A stretch of 12,649 bases of DNA, taken from NCBI GenBank assembly GCA_947478535.1, contig CANJXD010000118.1, positions 1 through 12,649 on the forward strand. The letters run 5' to 3'. Below, piece by piece: positions 5,751 to 12,649 of this stretch. A program made the position numbers and the translations under genes. The first letter of the stretch is position 1. Every line of letters begins with the position of its first letter. The notes below the pieces were generated by a model that was not told the DNA's origin, did not search any database, and saw only the letters and a list, made by a program, of their open reading frames with translations. The stretch comes from Acetobacteraceae bacterium (GTDB taxonomy: Bacteria; Pseudomonadota; Alphaproteobacteria; Acetobacterales; Acetobacteraceae).

Positions 5751-6605
5751 GTGTCCCTCCGCGGGGTGGCTGGCGGGCTGCTGGCCCTCCACCGATTGCT
5801 CGGCGCGCTTGCCCGCCGGGTCCCGCTGCATGATGCACATCGTGACTTCTACGGAATGCTCTACGGCCTGGCCTCCCGCCGCGTCCAGTTCATCAACAAG
5901 GGCTTCGCGCCGCTGGACCCCACCATGCCGCGCCTGCCGGCCCTGGCGGATGAGCCCTTCCAGGCCGCCGAATGCTTCGAGGCCCTCCGGGCGGGCGAGG
6001 CTGCGCTCGGCCGCGCACCGGCACGGGTCGTGGAAGCCGCCTGCGGTCGCGGCGGTGCGCTGCTGCTCGCCGCCGCCATGTGGCCGCAGGCGCGGCTGGC
6101 GGGCTTCGACCTTCAGCGGGAAGCGATGCGTGCTGCAGCATCGCTGCTGGCGGTGGAAGGGCAGGGTCGCACGGCCCTTGCCGTCGCGCATGGATCCCAC
6201 ATGCCGATCGCAGATGGCTGGGCGGACCTGCTCCTCTCGATCGAGGGCATGATGAGCCACGACCGGATCGCCTTCATGGCGGAGGCGCAGCGTGTTCTGG
6301 CGCCCGGGGGGGCGTTGTCCGTGGTCAGCACGATGAACCGGCCATTGGAGGAGGCGCGGCTGGGCCTGCTTTCCACCAGTCTGGAGCACGGCCTGGAGAT
6401 GGTGGATTTCCGGGACATCGCCCCGGCGGTCCTGGAGGCATGCCGCCTGGACGGCGCTCGTAGGCTCGGCGTCTTGCGCTTCGTGCCGGGCCCGCTCGGC
6501 CGCGTGCTGACCGATGCCGCGACCCTCCCGGGTTCGCCGACCTATGAGGAACTCGCCTCCGGCCACCGGTGCTTCTACCTCGCGGTGATGGTGCGTCGGG
6601 GCTGA
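5751..6605 (+). CDS. Class I SAM-dependent methyltransferase (first of a tandem paralogous pair)
   Basis: A 284-residue methyltransferase with a Rossmann-like core in the middle. SAM motif I is VVEAACGRGG (93-102), the acidic residue that binds the ribose follows in LAGFDLQ (Asp120), and post-motif III is QRVLAPGGALSVVS (180-193). Upstream of the core is a distinctive segment, DFYGMLYGL and VQFINKGFAPLDP (32-57). It recalls the FxNxG(Y/F) region of mycobacterial polyketide/glycolipid-linked methyltransferases and sterol-type methyltransferases, but the acceptor cannot be deduced. The start is GTG at 5751, six bases after GGGAGGA, which lies in the 3' end of the regulator gene. It is paralogous along its whole length to the next gene, including the tail CFYLAVMVRRG. 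It is probably cotranscribed and coupled with both neighbours. Confidence 0.88.
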   Translation: MSLRGVAGGLLALHRLLGALARRVPLHDAHRDFYGMLYGLASRRVQFINKGFAPLDPTMPRLPALADEPFQAAECFEALRAGEAALGRAPARVVEAACGRGGALLLAAAMWPQARLAGFDLQREAMRAAASLLAVEGQGRTALAVAHGSHMPIADGWADLLLSIEGMMSHDRIAFMAEAQRVLAPGGALSVVSTMNRPLEEARLGLLSTSLEHGLEMVDFRDIAPAVLEACRLDGARRLGVLRFVPGPLGRVLTDAATLPGSPTYEELASGHRCFYLAVMVRRG

Positions 6606-7475
6606 ATGCCGGACAGCATGCCACCTCTTGCGCCCGACGCGCTCCACGCCCGCCCGGCGGAAATGGCCCGCGGCCGCTGGCGCGCCGTCCTCGGCCTGCT
6701 GCCGCCCCTGCTGCGGGGCGAGCCCCTGTCGCGCATGCAGCGCCATTTCTATGGCGCGCTCTATGCCTTCACCGGCAATGGCGGGCCGCGCTTCGTCAAT
6801 TTCGGCTTCGCGCCGGCCGATCCCGCCTTTGCCCATCACCCCGAGCCCTTCCAGGCGACCCTGGCGCAGTCCGTCATCGCGGCGGGCCGCCTGGCGCTGG
6901 GTCGGGACCCTGCCGTCCTGCTCGATGTCGCCTGCGGGCGAGGGGGCGCGCTGGACCTGGCCGGGCGGGCCTTCCCGGCGGCGCGGCTGATCGGGCTCGA
7001 CCAGCACCTGCCCGCGATGCAGGAAGTGCGGCGGTGCGGCGCGCTGGCGGTGGTGGGGGATGGGCTTGCCCTGCCCTTCCGGGACGGCATGGCGGACCTC
7101 GTCATCTCCGTGGAGGCGATGCTCAACCTCGGCCGCGGCCTGTTCCTGCGGGAGGCATCGCGTGTGCTGGCGCCGGGCGGGGTGGTGGCGGCCTGCGGGT
7201 CCTTCAACGGCCCGCCTTCCGCCATCGCCGCGCTGCTGCGGCATGAAGCGGTGGATGCCGGGCTGGTGGTGGTGCGGATGCGGGACCTGACGCCGGGCAT
7301 CGTGCAGTCCTGCACCCGGGACGCGGCGCGGCGCCGGGCGCTGATGGCGGCGGCACCCTGGCCGGTGCGCTGGCGGCTTCGCCGATTCGTGGCCATGCCG
7401 GTCAGCCCGACCTTCCGTGCCTATGCGGAGGGCCGGCGCTGCTTCTATCAGGTGGTGCTGCGGCGGCCGGGTTGA
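6606..7475 (+). CDS. Class I SAM-dependent methyltransferase (second of the tandem pair)
   Basis: A 289-residue paralogue of the preceding gene. Shared landmarks: RHFYGALYAF, RFVNFGFAPADP (62-73), PFQAT after a short linker, motif I VLLDVACGRGGALDLAG (104-120), acidic residue in LIGLDQH (Asp132), GDGLALPF (151-158), VISVEAMLN (166-174), VLAPGG (187-192) and the tail CFYQVVLRRPG. It has an extra proline-rich N-terminal stretch of about 40 residues and a basic segment (RDAARRRA) in its C-terminal half. The ATG directly abuts the stop of the first gene with no clear ribosome binding site, which implies translational coupling. Divergence is high enough to suggest two different methylations or a heterodimer rather than a recent duplication. 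The acceptor is unknown. Confidence 0.88.
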   Translation: MPDSMPPLAPDALHARPAEMARGRWRAVLGLLPPLLRGEPLSRMQRHFYGALYAFTGNGGPRFVNFGFAPADPAFAHHPEPFQATLAQSVIAAGRLALGRDPAVLLDVACGRGGALDLAGRAFPAARLIGLDQHLPAMQEVRRCGALAVVGDGLALPFRDGMADLVISVEAMLNLGRGLFLREASRVLAPGGVVAACGSFNGPPSAIAALLRHEAVDAGLVVVRMRDLTPGIVQSCTRDAARRRALMAAAPWPVRWRLRRFVAMPVSPTFRAYAEGRRCFYQVVLRRPG

Positions 7476-7487
7476 CCCGCGCCGCCG
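7461..7487 (+). terminator. Hairpin between convergent genes, stop codon in its loop
   Basis: CGGCGGC (7461-7467) and CGGG (7468-7471) pair with CCCG (7476-7479) and GCCGCCG (7481-7487), 11 base pairs with one unpaired C (7480), closed by the loop TTGA. The TGA in the loop is the stop codon of the second methyltransferase. No T-tract follows on either strand, so this is terminator-like at best; being symmetric it could serve both convergent transcripts. Confidence 0.45.
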
Positions 7488-7496
7488 CACTTCACG

Positions 7497-9089
7497 TCAA
7501 TTCGCCGGGCGGGCGGACATCGCGAGCGTCCGCTCATCCATCCGCGGCTCGAAGGTGATGCCGCGGCGGGTCGCCCAGAAATTCACCAGCTGCAGCAGCG
7601 GGATCATCGCCGTCTCCCGGTCCACCATCGCCACCGCTTCCTGCAGCAGCGCCTCCCGCGCCGCGTCGTCGAGTGTCGCGGTCGCGCGGGTGGTCAGCGC
7701 ATCCAGCTGCGGGTTCGAGTAGCGGGACGAGTTGGAGGCGCCGATCCGCTTTTCCCGGTCAAAGGTGCCGAGGATGTTGACCAGCATGTAGCTGGCCTCC
7801 CCGGTCACGCTGCCCCAGCCGGCGAGGCGCATGTTGAACTCCTGCCGGGCGGTACGGGCGGAATAGCTGGCCCAGGGCAGCGCCTCCACCTGGGTGCGCA
7901 CGCCGACCCGCGCCCACATCTGCGCCACGGCCTGGGAGATGCGGGCGTCATTGGGATAGCGGTCATTGGGGGAGGCCAGGGTCATGCGGAAGCCCTGGGG
8001 GTAGTCAGCTTCCGCCAGCAGCCGCCGCGCCCCTTCCGGGTCCGGGCGCGGGGCGGTGACGGCGGGGTTGTAGGAATAGGAGCCCGGCGGCAGCCACTGC
8101 CCGGTGCCCTGGGCGGTGCCCTCCATCACCCGTTCCGCCAGCGCGTCCCGGTCGATGGCGATGGACATGGCGCGGCGCACCCGGGCATCGAGGAAGGGGT
8201 TGCGGGGCAGGGGGCGGCCGTCATTATCCGTCACGAAGACCGGGGTTTCCGCGCGCGAATAATCCGGCATCAGGTAGATCAGCCGCACGCTCTGGATTTC
8301 CGAAATGCTGAGCCGCGGGGTCTGCCGCAGCCGCGCCAGGTCCGTGGACGGCACCTGGTCGATCACATCGACATCGCCGGCCAGCAGCGCCGCGGTGCGG
8401 GACGGATCATTGGCGATGAAGCGGTAGGACACCCGCCCCCAGGGCTCCGTCCCGCGCCAATTGCCCTCATGCCGGGCGAATTCGGTCCGGTCCCCGGCAC
8501 GATAGGACAGCACGCGATAGGGCCCGGTGCCGATCGCCGCGCGGCCGGAATTGTAGTCATCGGTCGAAGCCCCCTCCGCCGCATGCCGGGCGACGATCTT
8601 CACCGAGGCCAGCTCCGTCGGCAGCAGCGGATGGGGGGCGGCGGTGTGGAAGCGGATGGTGAGGGCGTCCACCACCTCGGTCCGCTGGATGGCGCGGACG
8701 AAGCCACCGAAGCCGCCCGGGCTGTTCGGCACATTGGGCGCGCGGCCGATGGTGAAGACCACGTCATCCGCCGTGAAATCCCGCCCGTCATGCCACTTCA
8801 CCCCGGCGCGCAGCTTGAACTCCCAGACCGTGTCCGACAGCGCCCGCCAGCTTTCCGCCAGGCCCGGGCGGATGCGGGCCCGGGAATCCTGCTCCGTCAG
8901 CCCGTCGAAGATATGCATCGCCAGGCTGTTGTTGGGGGAGGCGTTGTAGAAATGCGGGTCGAGCGAGGTGGGGGACCCGCCGATGCCGATGGTCAAGTTG
9001 GGTGCAGGTGCCTGCGCCATGGGCGCCGAGAGGGGCAGCGCGCCCAGGGACAGGGCAGCGAGAAGCGCCAAGGGGCGTTTTTGGTGCAT
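7497..9089 (-). CDS. ABC transporter substrate-binding protein, family 5 (DppA/OppA-like)
   Basis: A 530-residue periplasmic solute receptor of the peptide/nickel/opine family (SBP_bac_5). The signal peptide is residues 1-26, basic MHQKR then a hydrophobic stretch ending SAPMAQA. The mature part begins NLTIGIGGSPTSLDPHFYN, the usual opening of this family. WEFKLRAGVKWHDG and FTADDVVFTI (about 90-115) are the family signature, with NVPNSP just after, and ARVRRAMSIAIDRDALAERV (around 310-330) is another standard block. ATG at 9089 has GGGAGA nine bases upstream. No permease or ATPase gene lies downstream within the window; its 3' end meets the methyltransferase operon 21 bases away. It is a clear paralogue of the divergent gene at 9194, equal in length and similar throughout, and may use that gene's permeases. 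Substrate unknown: peptide, glutathione and other solutes are possible. Confidence 0.93.
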   Translation of the reverse strand: MHQKRPLALLAALSLGALPLSAPMAQAPAPNLTIGIGGSPTSLDPHFYNASPNNSLAMHIFDGLTEQDSRARIRPGLAESWRALSDTVWEFKLRAGVKWHDGRDFTADDVVFTIGRAPNVPNSPGGFGGFVRAIQRTEVVDALTIRFHTAAPHPLLPTELASVKIVARHAAEGASTDDYNSGRAAIGTGPYRVLSYRAGDRTEFARHEGNWRGTEPWGRVSYRFIANDPSRTAALLAGDVDVIDQVPSTDLARLRQTPRLSISEIQSVRLIYLMPDYSRAETPVFVTDNDGRPLPRNPFLDARVRRAMSIAIDRDALAERVMEGTAQGTGQWLPPGSYSYNPAVTAPRPDPEGARRLLAEADYPQGFRMTLASPNDRYPNDARISQAVAQMWARVGVRTQVEALPWASYSARTARQEFNMRLAGWGSVTGEASYMLVNILGTFDREKRIGASNSSRYSNPQLDALTTRATATLDDAAREALLQEAVAMVDRETAMIPLLQLVNFWATRRGITFEPRMDERTLAMSARPAN

Positions 9090-9193
9090 TGGCGGAAGTC
9101 TCCCGGGTTACTGTTGCCTGTCTCAAACCTATCCGCGAAGCTAACCCGCTGCTACATCCATGCCTCAAGGGAAGTCTGGGATCGGGAGTGAAG
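9090..9193. promoter_or_regulatory. Divergent control region between the two substrate-binding protein genes
   Basis: This 104-base gap must hold the start signals for both genes. Ribosome binding sites are visible at both ends (GGGAGA on the minus strand, GGGAG at 9184 on the plus strand). GGAAGTCT occurs as a direct repeat at 9094-9101 and 9170-9177, one copy near each start codon. TTGCCT (9114) and GCTAAC (9140) on the plus strand are 20 bases apart, too wide for a confident promoter. Confidence 0.35.
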
Positions 9194-10786
9194 ATGATGC
9201 GGGACAGCATCCGGCCTGCCGTGATGGTGGGCGTTTCTGCGATTGCGCTGATGGCGGGGCAGGCCAGTGGCCAGACCCTCAACATGGGGGTCGGCTCGCC
9301 CGTCACCTCCATCGATCCGCACTACCACCAGCTTTCGCCGAACAACGCCGTCAGCGACATGATCTTCGATAAGCTGGTGGATACGGATGCGGCCGCGCGC
9401 AACATCCCGGGTCTTGCCACCGAATGGCGGGCGATCGGCCCGACCACCTGGGAGTTCAAGCTCCGCCCCGGTGTCACCTTCCACAATGGCAGCGCCTTCA
9501 CGGCGGAGGACGTGGCCTTCACGATCCAGCGCCTGCCGAATGTGCCGAACAGCCCGTCCTCCTTCGCCGCCTATGCGCGGCCAATCGTGCGGATGGAGAT
9601 TGTCGATCCCCTGACCATCCGGCTGCATACCGCAGCACCCTATCCGCTGATGCCGCTCGACATGACGAATGTCCGCATCCTGGATGCCCAGACCCACGCC
9701 AACGCGACGACGGAACAGTTCAATGCCGGCCCCATGGCGATCGGCACCGGGCCCTTCCGCATGGCCACCCATCGCAGTGGTGAGCGGATCGAGTTCGAGC
9801 GCAACCCGACCTATTGGGGCACCGCGCCAGCCTTCCAGCGCGTGAACTACCGGATGGTGACGAACGACGCGACGCGCACCGCCTCCCTCCTCTCCGGCGA
9901 TCTCGACTTCATCGACCAGGTGCCGACGACGGATCTTGCCCGGCTGCGCGCCGACCAGCGGCTTTCCCTGTCGGAGACGGTGGGGCTTCGCCTGGTGTTC
10001 CTCGGGCTCGACCACCAGCGCGCCGCGAATGAGAATTCGCCCCACATCACGGATAATGATGGCCGCCCGCTTGGCCGCAATCCGCTGCGGGATGTGCGGG
10101 TGCGCCGCGCGCTGTCGATGGCGATCGACCGTGCCGCGATCGCCGACCGCATCATGGATGGCGCGGCGACGCCGTCCGGCCAGTTCCTGCCGCCGGGGAC
10201 CTTCAGCCATGTCAGCGACGTCACCGCCCCGCGCTACGACCCCGAGGGCGCGCGGCGCCTGCTGGCCGAAGCCGGCTATCCCCAGGGCTTCCGCATCCAG
10301 CTGAACACCCCGAACGACCGCTACATCAACGATGCCCGCATTTCCCAGGCCATCGGCGGGATGTGGACGCGCATCGGCGTGCGGACGACGGTGGAAGCCC
10401 AGACCTGGGCCATCTTCGTCAACCGCGCGGCGCGGGTCGAATACTCCTCCTTCCTGATTGGCTGGGGCTCGAACCCCGATGGCAGCCACCCGCTGCGGAA
10501 CATCCTCGCCACCGTCAGCAGCGAGCGTGGCTGGGGTGCTTCCAACCGCGGTCGCTATTCGAATGCCGAGGTCGATGGCCTGCTGACCGAGGCTCTGGTC
10601 GAACTCGATGAGCCGAAGCGGGAGCAACTGCTGATCCGCGCCCAGCGCATCGCGGCGGAGGATGTCGGCGTGATCCCGCTGCACATCCAGACCAACATCT
10701 GGGCGATGCGCCGCGGCCTGGCCCATGCGCCCCGCGTCGATGAACTCACCCGGGCGCAGGATGTGCGCCCGGCCGCAGCCCGCTGA
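9194..10786 (+). CDS. ABC transporter substrate-binding protein, family 5 (DppA/OppA-like), operon-linked
   Basis: A 530-residue periplasmic receptor delivering solute to the two permeases encoded directly after it. A Sec signal peptide (1-26) runs through IRPAVMVGVSAIALMAG and ends ASG, followed by QTLNMGVGSPVTSIDPHY. Family signatures: WEFKLRPGVTFHNG and FTAEDVAFTI, NVPNSP, GTGPFRMATH, VRVRRALSMAIDRAAIADRI and YPQGFRIQLNTPNDRY. Two adjacent ATG codons (9194 and 9197) follow GGGAG; the second has the better spacing, a difference of one residue. The longer frame running upstream lacks a signal peptide at its start. It is paralogous to the minus-strand gene at 7497-9089. The permease gene begins 16 bases after its stop. 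Substrate not determinable; dipeptide or oligopeptide uptake is the family default. Confidence 0.94.
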   Translation: MMRDSIRPAVMVGVSAIALMAGQASGQTLNMGVGSPVTSIDPHYHQLSPNNAVSDMIFDKLVDTDAAARNIPGLATEWRAIGPTTWEFKLRPGVTFHNGSAFTAEDVAFTIQRLPNVPNSPSSFAAYARPIVRMEIVDPLTIRLHTAAPYPLMPLDMTNVRILDAQTHANATTEQFNAGPMAIGTGPFRMATHRSGERIEFERNPTYWGTAPAFQRVNYRMVTNDATRTASLLSGDLDFIDQVPTTDLARLRADQRLSLSETVGLRLVFLGLDHQRAANENSPHITDNDGRPLGRNPLRDVRVRRALSMAIDRAAIADRIMDGAATPSGQFLPPGTFSHVSDVTAPRYDPEGARRLLAEAGYPQGFRIQLNTPNDRYINDARISQAIGGMWTRIGVRTTVEAQTWAIFVNRAARVEYSSFLIGWGSNPDGSHPLRNILATVSSERGWGASNRGRYSNAEVDGLLTEALVELDEPKREQLLIRAQRIAAEDVGVIPLHIQTNIWAMRRGLAHAPRVDELTRAQDVRPAAAR

Positions 10787-10802
10787 CCGGGCCGCACAGG
10801 GC

Positions 10803-11774
10803 ATGAGCGTTTACCTTCTCCGCCGCCTGATCCAGGCCGTCGGCGTCGTGCTGGCGATGTCGCTGATCGTCTTCGTCGGCGTCTTCGCCATTGGCGATCC
10901 CGTCGAAATCCTGATCAGCCCCGATGCGGACCAGATGGAGCGGGAACGCGCCATCAAGGCGCTCGGCCTCGACCTGCCGCTCTGGCAGCAATACGCGGTC
11001 TTCCTCGGCAAGGCGTTGCAGGGGGATCTCGGCCGGTCCTTCGTGTTCAACGAACCCGCGCTGACGCTGATCATGCAGCGCATGCCGGCGACGCTGGAAC
11101 TGGCACTGGCCGCCACCTTCGCCGCCATCCTGATCGGCCTGCCGCTCGGCCTCTATGCCGGGCTGCGGCCGAACAGCTTCGGCTCCAAGGCCGTGATGGC
11201 GGGCTCGATCCTTGGCTTCTCGCTCCCCACCTTCTGGGTCGGGCTGATGCTCATCATGGTCTTCGCCGTGCAGCTTGGCTGGCTGCCCTCCACCGGGCGC
11301 GGCGACACGGTGACGATCCTCGGCACCCGCTGGTCCTTCTTCACCCGCGATGGGCTCGCCCACATGATCATGCCGGCGCTCAACCTCGCGCTGTTCAAGA
11401 TCAGCCTCGTCATCCGCCTGACACGCGCGGGGGTGCGGGAGACGATGCTGATGGACTACGTGAAGTTCGCCCGTGCGAAGGGGCTATCCCCTTTCCGCGT
11501 GACCTTCGTGCATGTGTTCAAGAACATCCTGATCCCGGTCGTCACCGTCACCGGGCTGGAATTCGGCAGCACCATCGCCTTCTCGGTCGTCACGGAATCG
11601 ATCTTCGCCTGGCCGGGTATGGGCAAGCTGATCATCGACAGCATCAACGTGCTCGATCGGCCGGTGATCGTCGCCTACCTCATGATCATCGTCATGATGT
11701 TCATCACCATCAACCTGATCGTGGACCTGACCTATTCCGTCCTCGATCCGCGCGTCAGGCTGGAGGGGAAGTGA
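10803..11774 (+). CDS. ABC transporter permease, DppB/OppB-like
   Basis: A 323-residue inner-membrane permease of the peptide/nickel type, first subunit of the pair. It starts MSVYLLRRLIQAVGVVLAMS, the typical DppB N-terminus with its first membrane segment (about 9-30). The large periplasmic loop (about 35-98) contains LGLDLPLWQQY and LQGDLGRSF. Further hydrophobic segments lie around 99-120, 133-160, 189-204, 241-265 and 288-310. The EAA loop that contacts the ATPase is DYVKFARAKGLSPFRV (218-233). FAWPGMGKLIIDSI (268-281) and DLTYSVLDPRVRL near the C-terminus are family blocks. ATG at 10803 follows a weak AGGG. The DppC-like gene starts one base after the stop, so the two are translationally coupled. 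Function depends on the upstream receptor and on ATPases not in this window. Confidence 0.95.
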   Translation: MSVYLLRRLIQAVGVVLAMSLIVFVGVFAIGDPVEILISPDADQMERERAIKALGLDLPLWQQYAVFLGKALQGDLGRSFVFNEPALTLIMQRMPATLELALAATFAAILIGLPLGLYAGLRPNSFGSKAVMAGSILGFSLPTFWVGLMLIMVFAVQLGWLPSTGRGDTVTILGTRWSFFTRDGLAHMIMPALNLALFKISLVIRLTRAGVRETMLMDYVKFARAKGLSPFRVTFVHVFKNILIPVVTVTGLEFGSTIAFSVVTESIFAWPGMGKLIIDSINVLDRPVIVAYLMIIVMMFITINLIVDLTYSVLDPRVRLEGK

Positions 11775-11775
11775 C

Positions 11776-12649
11776 ATGAGCGCCGCAATAGGCACGCCGC
11801 CGGTCGTCCCGGCGAAGGATAAGGTCGAGACACCCTTCCAGCGCTTCGTGTCCGAATTCGCGGAATCGAAGCTGGCCCTGGTCGGCCTCGCCGTCTTCAC
11901 GGTGATCGCCACACTCGCCATCCTCGCCCCCTTCATCTCGCCGCAGAACCCCTATGATCTCGCGGTGCTGGACATCATGGATGGGCGGCTGGAGCCGGGC
12001 TCGAAATCCGGCGATGGCGACATGACCTTCTGGCTCGGCACCGATGACCAGGGGCGGGATATGCTGTCCGGCATCATGTATGGGCTGCGCATCTCGCTCT
12101 CAGTCGGTGCCGGTTCCGCCTTCATCGCCTGTATGGTCGGGGCCTCCCTCGGCTTGCTCGCGGCCTATGCCGGCGGGAAGACGGACAGCGCCATCATGCG
12201 CGTCGTCGACCTGCAGCTTTCCTTCCCTTCCATCCTCGTCGCCCTGATGATCCTGGCCTTCCTTGGCAAGTCGATCACCAATGTCATCATCGCCATCGTT
12301 GTCGTGGAATGGGCCTACTACGCCCGCACCGTGCGCGGCACGGCGCTGGTGGAACGCCGGCGCGAATACATCGAGGCCGCGCAGTGCCTCGCCCTGCCGA
12401 CGCATCGCATCCTGTTCCGCCACCTGCTGCCGAACTGCCTGCCGCCGCTGATCGTCATCGGCACGATGCAGGTCGCCCGCGCCATCGCGCTGGAGGCGAC
12501 TCTGTCCTTCCTCGGCCTCGGCGTGCCGATCACCGAGCCCTCGCTCGGCCTGCTGATCGCCAACGGCTACGAATACATGCTGAGCGGCAAATACTGGATC
12601 AGCTTCTATCCCGGCATCGCGCTGCTGATCACCATCGTCTCCATCAACC
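11776..12649 (+). CDS. ABC transporter permease, DppC/OppC-like (C-terminus cut by window end)
   Basis: The second permease subunit of the same importer; 291 residues are visible and the frame is open at base 12649, so only a short C-terminal piece is missing. Residues 1-30 are a hydrophilic cytoplasmic N-terminus, followed by the first membrane segment (about 33-53) ending APFISPQNPYD. The family block FWLGTDDQGRDMLSGIMYG (85-103) precedes the transmembrane domain. The EAA loop is EYIEAAQCLALPTHRILFRH (197-216). Later blocks are EATLSFLGLGVP (240-251) and PSLGLLIANG (255-264). ATG at 11776 sits one base after the DppB-like stop; GGAGGGGA (11762-11769) is the ribosome binding site. In this family one or two ATP-binding protein genes usually follow; none are visible here. 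Confidence 0.95.
   Translation, partial: MSAAIGTPPVVPAKDKVETPFQRFVSEFAESKLALVGLAVFTVIATLAILAPFISPQNPYDLAVLDIMDGRLEPGSKSGDGDMTFWLGTDDQGRDMLSGIMYGLRISLSVGAGSAFIACMVGASLGLLAAYAGGKTDSAIMRVVDLQLSFPSILVALMILAFLGKSITNVIIAIVVVEWAYYARTVRGTALVERRREYIEAAQCLALPTHRILFRHLLPNCLPPLIVIGTMQVARAIALEATLSFLGLGVPITEPSLGLLIANGYEYMLSGKYWISFYPGIALLITIVSIN

Noticed and set aside
4600..7475. A complete RiPP system: RTX protein as precursor, the two methyltransferases as maturation enzymes
   Set aside because: No C39-peptidase transporter, leader-recognition protein or other RiPP enzyme is in the window, and the methyltransferases resemble lipid/polyketide-type enzymes. Only the separate observations are kept.
5478..7490. 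Very long open frame antisense to the Lrp and methyltransferase genes
   Set aside because: It mirrors the GC-rich third-codon bias of the real genes; its translation is Arg/Gly/His-rich low-complexity sequence with no family motif, while both sense methyltransferases have clear motifs.
9152..10804. 550-codon frame antisense to the plus-strand substrate-binding protein
   Set aside because: Same cause: a codon-bias shadow of a gene with a signal peptide and family signatures on the sense strand.

Overview
This is a GC-rich, densely packed chromosomal window, most likely from an alphaproteobacterium of the Acetobacteraceae/Rhodospirillales type (Roseomonas-like). That assignment is an inference from base composition, the aroQ-accB-accC and thiS-thiG gene orders, and a type III ornithine/lysine decarboxylase with a long structured leader. 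No rRNA, tRNA, CRISPR array, insertion sequence or phage gene was seen.

Layout. Minus strand, 1-1184: aroQ, accB and the start of accC, which link a shikimate-pathway dehydroquinase to the biotin carboxyl carrier and biotin carboxylase of acetyl-CoA carboxylase. Plus strand, 1415-2432: thiS and thiG, which build the thiazole half of thiamine; a short intergenic region with candidate promoters for both directions separates them from aroQ. At 2511-2891 lies a small lipoprotein gene interrupted by one in-frame amber codon just after its signal peptide. The non-coding stretch 2892-3390 holds a strong hairpin, an A-tract-preceded promoter and a heavily structured leader in front of the PLP-dependent ornithine/lysine decarboxylase (3391-4521), which ends at a clear intrinsic terminator.

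4600-5097 (minus) is a small RTX-type calcium-binding protein whose N-terminus ends in a bacteriocin-like double-glycine motif. Divergent from it, 5284-7475 (plus) is a tight three-gene unit: an Lrp/AsnC regulator followed by two tandem paralogous SAM-dependent methyltransferases of unknown substrate. It ends in a hairpin whose loop contains the last stop codon, facing a convergent transporter gene.

7497-12649 is an ABC-import region: two paralogous family-5 (DppA/OppA-like) substrate-binding proteins in divergent orientation. The plus-strand copy is followed by DppB-like and DppC-like permeases, the latter cut by the window end. ATPase genes would be expected further downstream.

Most of the window is ordinary metabolism. 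The parts that merit a second look are the decarboxylase leader RNA (possibly the orphan alphaproteobacterial speF motif), the RTX protein with a double-glycine leader, the Lrp-methyltransferase-methyltransferase cassette, and the amber-interrupted lipoprotein.
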